DNA of 37,070 nt. Origin: Plantactinospora mayteni. GTDB taxonomy: Bacteria > Actinomycetota > Actinomycetes > Mycobacteriales > Micromonosporaceae. The notes under the pieces were generated by a model. That model made no database searches and had not been told where the DNA came from. It saw only the letters and a program-made list of their open reading frames with translations. Shown here piece by piece: positions 19,001 through 27,539 of this stretch; position 1 is the first letter of the stretch; every line of letters starts with the position of its first letter. The stretch is from assembly GCF_016862935.1 (NCBI RefSeq), contig NZ_BONX01000077.1:1-37070 (forward strand). Reading direction: 5' to 3'. The translations under genes and the position numbers were made by a program.

Positions 19001-22000
19001 ATTGGCGCTTCTCCACGACCTGGCCACGATCGTCAACGATCTCGCGGGTCGGGAACCCGCCCGCCGGTGGTACGACAGTGGTGGAATTCCAGGTGTAGGA
19101 GGTGGTCGTCTTCCAGAAATACTGCCCCAGTGACCAACTCTCGGCCGCTGTCTGCCGACCACGGCCGTCATAGGTGAACCGGGTCTGCCGCTCGATCACC
19201 GAGTCCGCCGCCGTCACCAGGGTCGACGTCGGTCCGGAGTCGGTATTCCAGAAGCTGGACTCCTTTACCGTCAGGCCCCGCTCGTCGAACACCCGCTCGG
19301 TGATGATCCGCTTGCCATCCGCCCCGACCGTCTGGGTCTGGCGATGCTGTGACAGCCCGCCGTAGATGTCGTACGACTCGATCTGGTTCCCGTTCGGGCC
19401 CAACACCCTCGTCCGGATCCACGACGGCGTTGTCTGCGACACGGTGTATGTGTAGGCCGCATCCGGAGTGCCCGTGGAATTGCCCGGCCTGGTGACGGTC
19501 AACAACCGGCCCAACGGGTCGTAGGTACCGGTGGTCACCTTGGTGTTGGGGTCAGCCACCGTCAACGGCAGACCACGGGAGACATCGAGAGTGGTCGTCG
19601 TGGTGTGCCCGGCCGCGTTGGTGACCGCCACCTGGGTGTTCAGCCTGTCCGCGTTCTCGGTGTAGACGGTCGTGGTGGTTCGGTTCAGGGCATCGGTGGA
19701 CGAGGTGATCTGACCATGCGGGTTGTAGACCACATTTTGTGACGCGACCTGCCAGCCCCCGTCGACGTAGTTCTCGGTCTTGGTCACGTTGCCCCGACCC
19801 GGCGCCCCACCATGGGCCAGACCGTCGTAGTAGTAGCGGGTGTCGCCCAGCAGGGCGCCCGGGGTCTCCTCGCAACCCTCCGCCCGATCCGTCCGCTGCT
19901 TGACGAACTCGTACTTGTACCCGGTAGCGTTGTCGGCGTACCCGTACGTGGTACAGGTCTCGTCACCATCGGCGGAATTACCCTCGTCGGAGACCGTGAG
20001 GACCCGCCCGTACGTGGCGTCGAAGCTGGTATCGACCCGGGCTCGTTGCGACCAGGCGCCGTCGACCCACTCCCACCGGGTCTCGACCTTCGTCCGAGTG
20101 ATGTAGGACTTGTGGACGTTCGGAACTGCCCAAGCCGTCGACAACGTCCGGGTGCCCGTGGTGACAGCCCACGGATCATGCTTGACAAGCTGCACCACGG
20201 TGCCGCCGGCATGGTCGTAGATCCGCTCGTTGAGCAGATGCCCACGCCGATACTCGGTATCCCATGCCGCTCCACCACCAACCACTGAGTCGAACGGAGT
20301 GACGCTCACCGAGCGGGTTCCGGTATCGATGACGTCACCATCCAGGCCGCGCAGATACAGGTAATCCGTCTGGGACCTGGTACCGGCGGTCGGGTTACCC
20401 TTCCGCACGATGACGTTGGTGTAGCCCGCCCACTCCGACCAGGACCGCTTAGGCAACGACGCCCCCCACACCGCCGCGCCCTTCGACAGCCCCCACAGCA
20501 CGCTGCTGGAGGAGTTCTCCGTCGAATAGCCGTACTCGGTGGTGATCGGCGGGGAGCCACCGACCAGGTCGGATTCGACAATCTTGGTCGTGATCCGCTT
20601 ATGCCACCATGACCAGCCGGTCTCACCCGACGGATTGGTGTAATACTGCGCAAAGCAACGCTTGGAGTTCTGGTCGGGATCCGGGAACGCACCACCGAAC
20701 GTGCACCCGGTGTCGTTGCCCGCATAGGTAACGTCGATCTGGCCGCCCGTCTCCGTCTGCAACCTTGTGATGCGGTACTTCTCGTGCGACTTCATCGTAC
20801 CGGCCGGATCGTAGTCCGCCCGGTTCTGCGTCTTCGTACCAAAGGTCAACAGCTTTGGCAGAGTCACCGCCCCGCCACTCTTGCCACTGTGTTCGATATT
20901 GGACAGCCACAGCACCGGCGACGACGCCGTCGGGAAAGAGTGTCCTATCGCCCACTCGTCCACCGGCGAGTACGTCCCACTCTTCAGCACCTGGGTCGCG
21001 ATCTTCGACACCCGCTTACTCGACCAGAACGTCGGCGCCAGATTATTCGAGCAGGGCGCGGCCAGGCATTCCAGATCCCACGGTGTATCCGGCCAGTTCG
21101 TCTCGTTCCGCGTACCACAGGAGATGGTCACACAGCGATCGGAGTTAGTGAACACCACTCGCGCCGGCGCCGCCACCGACGACCCATCAGAAGTATGGGT
21201 CCCATACTCGATCCGATTCAGGTGCACCGCACGGTGGTAGGCGGCCGTCGTCGACGCCGAGTTCATCAACCCGGTACGCACCGTATCCCGATCGTACCAG
21301 TACGAGATCTCGTTGCCGTTACGGTCCACAACGTAGTCGAGCATCCACCGCCACGCCTGCTGACACCGAGACTCAGACGCCGACGACGAACTGAAACACG
21401 GCTCACCCGAATGGTTGGCGAACACCGGCACCACCGGAGCGGAGTTCGTGTTCCCCTTACCGTTCGGCAGAGTCTGCCGACCGAACCAATACTGCGTCCC
21501 GTCCGTCGTGGTGATTTTCCAGTGCTCACCGTTGTCGTCGCCGTTCGAGGCACCGGTCAGCAACTCGACCTTCGACCCGTCATCGTCGGCCAGCCGCCAC
21601 TTCCCGTCACTGGCCAGCACAATCTCACCAACCGTGCCGTTGAGCGTGACCTGCGCGTTCGGCTGCCGCCAACACAGGTCCGCCGTAGCGGCCAGCGCCG
21701 TCCAGTACGGCGACAGTGCCGGCTCCGAATCGTCGGCACACGGCCGGTAGGTCCGCTCGATGAAGCCAGGAGTGTAATTCCAACCCTCACCAAACGTCGA
21801 CGGCTGGGTGTTCGATCCCGCCGTCTGCCCATCCACCGCCCCCGAGCTGTACGCCAGACCCACCTCCGGCACCAGACCGCCCGGCACCGGCGGCGCCGCC
21901 ATTGGATACGAGTACGTGAAATCACCCGAGTTACCACTGACCGCCCACGTCGAGGACTCCTCCAAGTCCGACTTCGAAAAGTCCCCCGTCTCAGTGGAAG

Positions 22001-22793
22001 AGCCACTGGCAGCCAACACCACCAGTCGATCAACGTCTCCGGCCGGTACCTCGGCACCCGCCTTCTGGCCCTCTCCGGTCACCCCGGCGGGCCTGACAGG
22101 CAACTCGACCTCAGCGGTGATCACACCAGCCTCACCGTCATTGACGGAGTCAAGCCAACCGACCTGCCCACACTGCTCAACCTCCGGGCTGACCAACACA
22201 CACGCCGGCATCGTCGCCAGACGCAGCCGCCACGCCCAATCACCCCCATACGCATGCGCGAAAGCCGAATAATCCACCCGAAGCTCCACCCGGCCACCGA
22301 TGCCGGCATCAGCGCGCTCGACCTTCAACGCCAGCGGCACGCCCACGCGCCCGGCCACCTCCCGATCGAGAAGTTCGACCCGCACCCTGCCCGGCAACTC
22401 CGACGCGTCCGCCGCATCCGCCAACGCCCGACTCGACAGGACATCCAGACCCACGTCGTCCACCGCCGTCACCGTCACCGGCAGACCACCGGGCTTCACC
22501 GACCCCGGCAGACGTCGCGACCGGTCAGGTGACAGCGGCAGGTCCACCACCGCAGAACCCCGGGACGGCCACTTCACCGACTGACCCGTGTAAACCGGCA
22601 TCACCGGCAACGGCTTCGGCTTCGTCGCCGCCGACGACACCCGCGCCGGACGCTCCCGCCCACCCGGCTCCGCCGCCAACGCCGCCGGCACCGCCGGCAC
22701 CACACCCACCAACGAAGCCAGCAACGACCCCACAAGCAACGACGACAGAAAACGGGCGCGACGGCGCGCAGAAGCCTTACGGTGCGTAGACAC
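16038..22793 (-). CDS. Secreted RHS-repeat polymorphic toxin with Hint domain and C-terminal nuclease-like tip
   Basis: A 2251-aa protein with four parts. First, a signal peptide with a twin-Arg/basic start and hydrophobic core ending PAALAAEP (about 1-41). Second, a long RHS/YD-repeat shell. Third, the RHS-associated core, ending with REYDPTLGRFISIDP near residue 1800 and HGYSYANNNPSTLSDPDGY. Fourth, after a lysine/proline-rich linker, a Hint (pretoxin self-cleaving) domain from C2002 (CFRSFAAATQVLMADG) to H-N-C at 2141-2143. The last about 108 residues are the toxin tip, with RMKRGLAPQ, MELSHEP (H2216) and RWPEDHVLMDP (H2236). This suggests an HNH/endonuclease VII-like (SHH/LHH) nuclease. 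Expected action: export, Hint cleavage, delivery of the tip into competitors. GTG start at 22793 with a GGGGG tract upstream. The tip has lower GC than the body. Confidence 0.88.
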   Translation of the reverse strand: MSTHRKASARRRARFLSSLLVGSLLASLVGVVPAVPAALAAEPGGRERPARVSSAATKPKPLPVMPVYTGQSVKWPSRGSAVVDLPLSPDRSRRLPGSVKPGGLPVTVTAVDDVGLDVLSSRALADAADASELPGRVRVELLDREVAGRVGVPLALKVERADAGIGGRVELRVDYSAFAHAYGGDWAWRLRLATMPACVLVSPEVEQCGQVGWLDSVNDGEAGVITAEVELPVRPAGVTGEGQKAGAEVPAGDVDRLVVLAASGSSTETGDFSKSDLEESSTWAVSGNSGDFTYSYPMAAPPVPGGLVPEVGLAYSSGAVDGQTAGSNTQPSTFGEGWNYTPGFIERTYRPCADDSEPALSPYWTALAATADLCWRQPNAQVTLNGTVGEIVLASDGKWRLADDDGSKVELLTGASNGDDNGEHWKITTTDGTQYWFGRQTLPNGKGNTNSAPVVPVFANHSGEPCFSSSSASESRCQQAWRWMLDYVVDRNGNEISYWYDRDTVRTGLMNSASTTAAYHRAVHLNRIEYGTHTSDGSSVAAPARVVFTNSDRCVTISCGTRNETNWPDTPWDLECLAAPCSNNLAPTFWSSKRVSKIATQVLKSGTYSPVDEWAIGHSFPTASSPVLWLSNIEHSGKSGGAVTLPKLLTFGTKTQNRADYDPAGTMKSHEKYRITRLQTETGGQIDVTYAGNDTGCTFGGAFPDPDQNSKRCFAQYYTNPSGETGWSWWHKRITTKIVESDLVGGSPPITTEYGYSTENSSSSVLWGLSKGAAVWGASLPKRSWSEWAGYTNVIVRKGNPTAGTRSQTDYLYLRGLDGDVIDTGTRSVSVTPFDSVVGGGAAWDTEYRRGHLLNERIYDHAGGTVVQLVKHDPWAVTTGTRTLSTAWAVPNVHKSYITRTKVETRWEWVDGAWSQRARVDTSFDATYGRVLTVSDEGNSADGDETCTTYGYADNATGYKYEFVKQRTDRAEGCEETPGALLGDTRYYYDGLAHGGAPGRGNVTKTENYVDGGWQVASQNVVYNPHGQITSSTDALNRTTTTVYTENADRLNTQVAVTNAAGHTTTTTLDVSRGLPLTVADPNTKVTTGTYDPLGRLLTVTRPGNSTGTPDAAYTYTVSQTTPSWIRTRVLGPNGNQIESYDIYGGLSQHRQTQTVGADGKRIITERVFDERGLTVKESSFWNTDSGPTSTLVTAADSVIERQTRFTYDGRGRQTAAESWSLGQYFWKTTTSYTWNSTTVVPPAGGFPTREIVDDRGQVVEKRQYRTSDTDGAYDSTEYDYNLRGESTSVTDPAGNTWSYAYDLLGRKSQAVDPDAGTTLTEYYSTGTVKATTDGRGKKHYHQYDNLDRHTEIREDSPTGRVAAQWTYDTVAIGQLSSATRYDTDGLAYTTSVGSYDDGYRPLSSTVTIPASTSNGALAGTYTTGMTYKVNGAVATVTHPSVGGLPAETLTYNYLNQGLLDSMSSAQQTYLADVEYAYDGLAYRTYLGNAGKRVRVTTQHDTGHRRLTNIQVDTENQTSPGNWDDKYTTEYGYRDNGLIAAIAGKTNATRDQVECFTYDYLQRLTEAWTETSWTCATPQRAGADPYWRQWTFDKVGNRLTQTDKDPAGDTAWTYTTPAAGQPRPHTVTGVTATGPKAGTPTRAFTYDAAGNTLTRTTETGASQTLTWTPAGQLGTLTENGQTTSYLYDADGNRLISRAPGKTTLYLGGTELALATGSSQPDGTRYYNGYAVRDVTGLKWAVNNHQGTGQIQIDADTLACQRRRNMPYGEDRGTTPTPWLGTKGFVGGIRDDTSLVHLGAREYDPTLGRFISIDPVMDLTDPQQMHGYSYANNNPSTLSDPDGYRPLATNGGYEEDRYWSSGGGKGTKLAKNPKTNKWGVVKKKPTAPKPPPKKKPAIILGDNVIGAPDRKALEDAINKWSIDGAGLGLGDKEYYVGFRICQEHADWCSQWALENAEWVGQIDGLGYYEQSMASDPFFNLFESLQSAPGGGKGRGRSGPGGGCFRSFAAATQVLMADGSTKGIEDIKVGDLVLATDPETQEHGSREVTHVWVHGDQLVDLKLANGTKITTTEDHPFWNHTDQQWQDAQHLDQGDLLLTAIGGSVPVVGLLDATATLGAAYNLTVDDIHTYYVLAGTTPVLVHNCGGRWKLGEDYSKPDKNGNPPSMSTMRKRFWKNEAAEPAAADQYGPANIGRMKRGLAPQRQRPDGSWEPMELSHEPIPERDGGMVLTPRWPEDHVLMDPGGYRRLPPGY

Positions 22794-22856
22794 GCGAACC
22801 CCCGTGGGCCAGTTGATCAGCAGGTCCCACGAGTATCGATGCGATCACAGTCCGTG

Positions 22857-23150
22857 TCAATATTCAAACGCGTAGTTCAACGCTTCGTCAGACCACTTTG
22901 GACAGCAGAGGGCGAACGCGAACTCCTGGCCGACGCGAACCCTCCATCGTTGAACGCGTGGATCACGTCCCAGACGTCGTCCTCGGGCACCTTCAGCAGG
23001 TGGCCGATGTCCGGCCCCGGCTGGCCCTGGGCGGACATCAGCACCACGATCGCCCGCCGCAGCCTCACCGGTCCTTCGCGGCCCGAGTAATCCGTCGCAA
23101 CCGCTGCCCGTCGGCCAGCGACACCTGCCGGACGAACACCCCCCGCTGCC
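22857..23150 (-). pseudogene. IS630-family transposase remnant
   Basis: Frames together read VFVRQVSLADGQRLRRITRAAKD, then RLRRAIVVLMSAQGQPGPDIGHLLKVPEDDVWDVIHAFND, then FALCCPKWSDEALN. This is the N-terminal HTH part of an IS630-type transposase. A 1-nt loss near 23070 and another shift near 22930 break it, and the catalytic half is missing. It is not expected to function. Confidence 0.65.
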
Positions 23151-23252
23151 GCCCGCTCGCACCGGGTTTTCGAGGTCGCCTGGACGGATTTCCCCGCTCG
23201 CCCGCACCCCTAGCCGTATCCGGGCCCGACGAGACGCGCGACGGGAAACGAG

Positions 23253-23405
23253 CTATGCACCGTCGTTGCCATCGCGCAGGGAATGGACCATCCTCTGCAG
23301 GATTCGGAACGCGTCCGCCTGCTCGGTCTCGGTCATGCCGGCCAGCATCCTGACCGCATCCTGACCTCGACTGACCAGACCGCTACGGTCGCCTTCTCGA
23401 GGCTC
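23253..23405 (-). pseudogene. Possible C-terminal remnant of a MarR-like regulator
   Basis: The last about 40 residues (QDAVRMLAGMTETEQADAFRILQRMVHSLRDG) resemble the dimerisation helix at the end of MarR-type repressors. Upstream of it the similarity stops. It overlaps, on the opposite strand, the doubtful N-terminal extension of the Imm1 gene. This rests on a short resemblance only. Confidence 0.25.
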
Positions 23406-23420
23406 CGTTGGCCGCGAGGC

Positions 23421-23771
23421 GTGAGCCGCGTGGGAAGAACCTTCCCGACGGCTGCCTCTGCGGGCCTGGTCACGTACGCGGTGCAGATCCATCAACCCGG
23501 GCGGCATGGCGCCATCATGATCGGGATAGGGCACCCCGAACGGTCCTTCGTCGACTGGCTCGACCGCAGCCAGCCCCACGGCAGCGGCAACCGCTACGCC
23601 ACCGACCCCGACCTGCCCCCAGCGTCCGAAGCTATCGCGTTCGACTTCTACGGAGACTGGACCGAAATGCCGCCCGAACGCACCCGCATCACTCCCGAGC
23701 GCGCCCGCGAGGCCGCCCGCGAGTACCTCCGTACCGGCCAGCAACCATCGCTCGCGTGGGTCGCCGGCTGA
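23421..23771 (+). CDS. Imm1-family immunity protein (orphan)
   Basis: About 116 aa. The pattern GNRYATDPDLPP...IAFDFYGDWTEMPPERTRITPERAREAAREYLRTGQQPSLAWV fits the Imm1 immunity family, with the terminal aREYLxTGxxPxxxxW motif being characteristic. Such proteins neutralise polymorphic-toxin tips, often deaminases or nucleases, in the producing cell. No toxin lies beside it on the same strand; the RHS toxin ends about 7 kb away and has its own partner. It may therefore protect against a neighbour's toxin or be a leftover. The open frame continues upstream to an ATG at 23283, but that extension has no family match; GTG at 23421 (or 23430) is preferred. Confidence 0.6.
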   Translation: MSRVGRTFPTAASAGLVTYAVQIHQPGRHGAIMIGIGHPERSFVDWLDRSQPHGSGNRYATDPDLPPASEAIAFDFYGDWTEMPPERTRITPERAREAAREYLRTGQQPSLAWVAG

Positions 23772-24091
23772 CCAGTACGTCTCCGGCCGAACCCGGTCCG
23801 CTGGCAACGGCAACCGAGCCCGATGCTGCTGCTGGTGGCACACTCCAGGCACTTGTTCCCCTGCTCATGTTCACTGCGTAGTGGCGGCCGAGCGCGAAGG
23901 AACAACCAAGGCCCCGGCTGTTCCTTCCCCGCGGGAGCGCCCAGTCCAGATCCGGTGAACGAGCGGTCCTCGTTACTCGTTCTCTACGGCAAACCAACGT
24001 GTTCTCTGGCGAACGGTAAGGCTTGACCGTCTGCGGTGTCGGTCTCCGGATCGGCGTCTGGTAACGCTTGGTAACGCCCGGTAACAGTCGC
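23772..24091. other. Intergenic region without recognisable gene
   Basis: About 320 bp with no supported gene. A short run of GGTAACGC-like direct repeats lies around 24059-24085 and is of unknown meaning. Confidence 0.4.
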
Positions 24092-24420
24092 CTACCCTGC
24101 GACCAGCCAGCCGACAGCGCCCAACCGCACGAGGATCGAGGCGGTCAACTTGAGGTATTCGGGTCGCCGTAGGCGACCGGTATGTGAACGGGCCAGCAGA
24201 GGGCCACTGCCGGGTACTTTCTCGCTGCACCCGTGCATGCAGCTCATCGCGCGTGTGCGTGGCCGGGCTGGCCCACTGGTAGGCGGCGCCGGCCAGTAGC
24301 TCGGCGGCGAGGTCGTCCAGGCGGTTAGCGATCAGGCTGTACTATGCCTGGGCCATCTCCTCGGCCGGATCGCGTCCCCTCATCCCAGAGATTGATCGCC
24401 CGTGAGTCGACCTTTAGATA
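24092..24420 (-). pseudogene. Decayed gene of unknown family
   Basis: Three frame pieces look coding in order: VYLKVDSRAINLWDEG near 24420; then AEEMAQA, an in-frame TAG, and YSLIANRLDDLAAELLAG with YQWASPATHTRDELHARV; then GPLLARSHTGRLRRPEYLKL followed by TASILVRLGAVGWLVAG and a stop at 24092. Two frameshifts and one nonsense codon show decay. I do not recognise the family. Confidence 0.4.
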
Positions 24421-24498
24421 GACCCGCGTCGGCCGGTGAGGTCGCTGTCACAGTAGGACTGCTGCTTTCGTCGTCGCGCCCGTGCATACTGCGCAGCG

Positions 24499-25416
24499 TC
24501 ACGAGACGCGAAGCTGGGCGGTAACGCTTTCGGCGAGCTTACGATGGGCACCGGTGAGGCCGCGAGTTTGGGCCAGCCCAGCATATGGATCCTCGCTATT
24601 GGGCTTGACCAGACTGCCTCGACGCACCCACACATCCTTGGGCCTGATCAGGTAGTTCGTGGTCAGAATAGTTGCGCTATGTGCCAGCAAGTACTCCAAA
24701 ACCCTATGCAGCTTCGCGCTGCTTCGCGAGTACCGACTGAGCGCCGACGTGCACAAGACGAAGTCTCCATCGGATGCCTGCTGTAGCAAATCAAGAATCC
24801 ACCGATCAAACCGCGGATCGATCGCGCTAAACACGGTGGCGGTGGTCGTGCCCTCACGAGTGAAACCTGGCTCTGCGGCCACCTCATCCCCGGAGGGAAG
24901 CTGTGGCATCGAGGCCGCCGGAAGTTTCAGGGCCTGCCGGCCCCCATCCATGAAGACGTCCGTCAAGGCGCTCAGGCAGGCCCATGCTCGAGGATACTGC
25001 GCGGCCAGTCCGTTAAAAGGATTCTGGCCAGCGTAGTCGATCGGTTCACGCTGCCGTGACGCGAGGAAGTGCGACAGCGGTCCAGTGGCATACTCGGTCA
25101 CGGCGATGATGCCCGATGCCAGCGGCCCGGCATGGTGTGCCTGCTCAAGGAGACTGTTGCGTACGACCACGGTGACCTTCGCTCGGAGATGAAGTGGTGC
25201 GTCGAGCGGCTCATGATCGAACACCTCCTCCACAAACGGCGCGATCAGAACGTCCTGTTCCCGTGTCGACAACGTCGCGAACGCCTCCGCCCGCGACAGG
25301 ACGTCCTCCCCGATCTGGTGCGCGAGGTCCACGTCCACCTCGCACGCATCCGCCAGTAGGGCGGGTAGTTGCTCCTTGCAGTACTTGATCATGTAGTTGG
25401 GATCAGGGGCGCTCAT
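24499..25416 (-). CDS. Serine-recombinase-like protein lacking the catalytic serine motif
   Basis: A 305-aa protein. The N-terminal about 190 residues match nothing I know. The C-terminal part resembles the core of a resolvase domain: FDRWILDLLQQASDGDFVLCT, SALSRYSRSSAKLHRVLEYLLAHSATILTTNYLI. In true serine recombinases this region (D..v....R.sR) follows a YxRVS motif with the nucleophilic serine; here no such motif precedes it. It may be a DNA-binding or regulatory relative, or part of an accessory recombination factor; it lies on the same strand downstream of a full-length large serine recombinase. ATG at 25416 is chosen for the CTGGAGAG site just upstream; a TTG at 25443 is possible. Confidence 0.55.
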   Translation of the reverse strand: MSAPDPNYMIKYCKEQLPALLADACEVDVDLAHQIGEDVLSRAEAFATLSTREQDVLIAPFVEEVFDHEPLDAPLHLRAKVTVVVRNSLLEQAHHAGPLASGIIAVTEYATGPLSHFLASRQREPIDYAGQNPFNGLAAQYPRAWACLSALTDVFMDGGRQALKLPAASMPQLPSGDEVAAEPGFTREGTTTATVFSAIDPRFDRWILDLLQQASDGDFVLCTSALSRYSRSSAKLHRVLEYLLAHSATILTTNYLIRPKDVWVRRGSLVKPNSEDPYAGLAQTRGLTGAHRKLAESVTAQLRVS

Positions 25417-25479
25417 GCTCTCCAGCCATATGTCGTCGGGCAATCAAGCGTCAAGTATGCGTTACGACCGTCACCCCGG

Positions 25480-25730
25480 CCGCCACCGATGAGGTCCTCC
25501 CGCGTTTGTGGAGTCTCCAATCTCCACGGACTTGGTGGAGCCCGTCGTGGTGGGTTTCTGTAACGGGCAGGGGGCATCGGTCGGACGCTCCCACACTCGA
25601 GAGGGCTGAGGATGCCCGGCGAGCTGCTGTTGGCGGCGTTGCCGGTGGTGGAAGACCTCCAAGTAGTGGGCTCGCCAGCGTTGAGGCCGCGCTCGCTGTC
25701 GGCGCGTCACGGGCGGCTGGCAGCCGCTGG
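25480..25730 (-). pseudogene. IS3-family transposase 3' remnant
   Basis: YLEVFHHRQRR followed, across frame changes, by DNA matching a typical SALGMLSPVEYE segment is the end of an IS3-type integrase-fold transposase. Nothing upstream of it survives. The remaining sequence between the two recombinase genes (25444-25875) shows no intact gene. Confidence 0.45.
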
Positions 25731-25875
25731 TTCCGAGAGTCACACGGCCACGCTGTCGGAGTGTTGCGTTGGCGGTCTGCTGCGCCTACCGTCAACGCAT
25801 GAACACCTGTTTCCGGCAGGTGTGCTGGGTACGTGTGGCCGAATCCCCCTCGGACACATAATTACCACATATCGA

Positions 25876-27273
25876 TCATGGATCTCGTGGGTTGACCTGC
25901 GCGAATGCGCCCGTGGTTGGTGCGCAGCGCTCTTGATCGCAGACGACGGCAATCCTGTTGGCGCGTAGGAACGTGGCCAGTTCGTCTGGACTGCTGGCTT
26001 TTCCGGCGATGCTCGGATGGTCGGCTAGTCTGGCGATGATGCGGTCCTCCCTCAGGTAGAGGATCTTGGGACGCCGGCTGGCGCGTCGTTGGGCACTGGT
26101 GTGGCCGCATCGGTAGCCGGGGCGCTGGTTGACCCAGTGGGATTCCATTCTCCGGCCGCATGGACCGCAGCGCAGCAGGCCAGTGAACAGGTAGCTGCGG
26201 GTGGTGCCGTCGTGGGTGCTCCGATGGGCGCGGATCGCCTGGATGGCGATGAAGTCCTGCTCGGTGACCAGCGCGATGTGGGCTTGCTGTTTGGAGACCA
26301 CCCAGTCTTTGGTGGGATTCCAGCGGATGGTTCCGCATGCGTCGGGTCCATCGTGGGTGGTGTCGACGTCGGTGCGTTGCCGGTTCCATACTTGCCGGCC
26401 GGTGTAGCGGGGGTTGGCAAGGATCGCCGCGACAGTTCGAAGGGTCCACCTCTCTCCGGCGCGGTGGTGGTTGCGGCTGGGGTCGACGGCGGACGGGCAG
26501 GCGACGGCAGCGTCGTTCAGGGCGCGGGCAATGCCCGCCAGGCTGTAGCCAGCCAATCTTTGGGTGAACATCCGCCGTACGTGTGCGGCCGTGGCCGGGT
26601 CGGGTTCGAGACGCTGAAGTCGGCGACCCCATCGAGCGTCTGCCGCATTGGGGTGGGGACCGGCGTCGATGAGCCGGTAGCCGTAGGGTGGCCTGCCGCC
26701 GAGGTAGCGCCCCTGCTCCCGCGCCTGAGCGCGCATCGCGGTGATAACTCGGTACCGGGAACGCTGCACCTCGCGTTTTGACTGGGTGCCCAGGAGCATG
26801 ATCAACGCTTGGTGGGTCGGATTGTGGCGGTCGACGGGCCCCTCCGTCTCGGCTAGCCATAGTTGCACTTCGTGCTGTTCGAGCAGCGGCATCAGGTTCA
26901 GCAGTTGGTTCCCGGAGAAGGCTCGTTCGTACTCGCCAACCACGATCGCGTCGAACCCGCGAAGAGGATCGCCAAGCCTGGCCAATAGCGCCGTGGACTG
27001 AGGGCGGTGCCGCCAGCTTCGGCGGCGGGAGCAGCCGACGTCGAAGTACTCGGTAACGATCGCCCCGTGATTGGCGACGAGTTCGGTGGCGCAGTCCAGT
27101 TGCCAGTGCCGGGACGTCACCCGGTCCTGGTGCTCGACCGTCGACATCCGACCGTAGAACGCAAACCGCAGACCGCCCTGTCGGTGGCTGCGCGACTGGG
27201 CACCTGCCTCCGACTGCTCGTTCAACCACCGGGCCAAAGAATCTTCGAGATCTTCACTCTGATCCTCCGACAC
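25876..27273 (-). CDS. Large serine recombinase
   Basis: A 465-aa recombinase. The resolvase domain has the catalytic serine S44 in FAFYGRMSTVEHQD and the conserved EYERAFSG loop. A Recombinase (pfam07508-type) DNA-binding domain spans GGRPPYGYRLIDAGPHPN to LNDAAVACPS and ILANPRYTGRQVWNRQR. The zinc-ribbon region reads LLRCGPCGRRMESHW...YRCGHTSA. It probably integrates and excises an element, or is a leftover integrase of the island. The start is GTG at 27273 (VSEDQSEDLEDSL); the frame extends further upstream to 27474, but that extension looks non-coding. No attachment site could be recognised by eye. Confidence 0.85.
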   Translation of the reverse strand: MSEDQSEDLEDSLARWLNEQSEAGAQSRSHRQGGLRFAFYGRMSTVEHQDRVTSRHWQLDCATELVANHGAIVTEYFDVGCSRRRSWRHRPQSTALLARLGDPLRGFDAIVVGEYERAFSGNQLLNLMPLLEQHEVQLWLAETEGPVDRHNPTHQALIMLLGTQSKREVQRSRYRVITAMRAQAREQGRYLGGRPPYGYRLIDAGPHPNAADARWGRRLQRLEPDPATAAHVRRMFTQRLAGYSLAGIARALNDAAVACPSAVDPSRNHHRAGERWTLRTVAAILANPRYTGRQVWNRQRTDVDTTHDGPDACGTIRWNPTKDWVVSKQQAHIALVTEQDFIAIQAIRAHRSTHDGTTRSYLFTGLLRCGPCGRRMESHWVNQRPGYRCGHTSAQRRASRRPKILYLREDRIIARLADHPSIAGKASSPDELATFLRANRIAVVCDQERCAPTTGAFAQVNPRDP

Positions 27274-27539
27274 GCGACATTTATACCGAAGAATTCCTGT
27301 GATATAGGCGGACAGACGGTCCGCCTCCACAGGCGCCGCCCGCCGCCCGGACGCTTGGCAACGGCCTCGACCAGCCGAACGGAACCGTCCGGCGTAAATC
27401 GACGCCAGGTGATCATCGTTCCACCGGAGTGAGTGAACTTCAGCTGCTGGCGTGCATCTATACCAGCATGTCAAGCCTGGTCATCTGGTGGGCGCCGTTG
27501 GGCATCGATGTTGTGCGGGCAATGGACCTAACCTCAGCT

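Noticed and set aside
20784-22532. Long plus-strand open frame (582 aa) antisense to the RHS gene
   Set aside because: Very Arg/His/Pro-rich composition typical of antisense shadows in high-GC coding DNA; the minus-strand RHS gene is clear.
23283-23420. N-terminal extension of the Imm1 protein
   Set aside because: No family match and it overlaps a possible regulator remnant on the other strand.
24059-24085. GGTAACGC-like direct repeats as att site or iterons
   Set aside because: Too short and few; no second copy elsewhere was seen.
25444-25875. Attachment site for the large serine recombinase
   Set aside because: No repeated core could be recognised within the window; the partner att site may lie outside.
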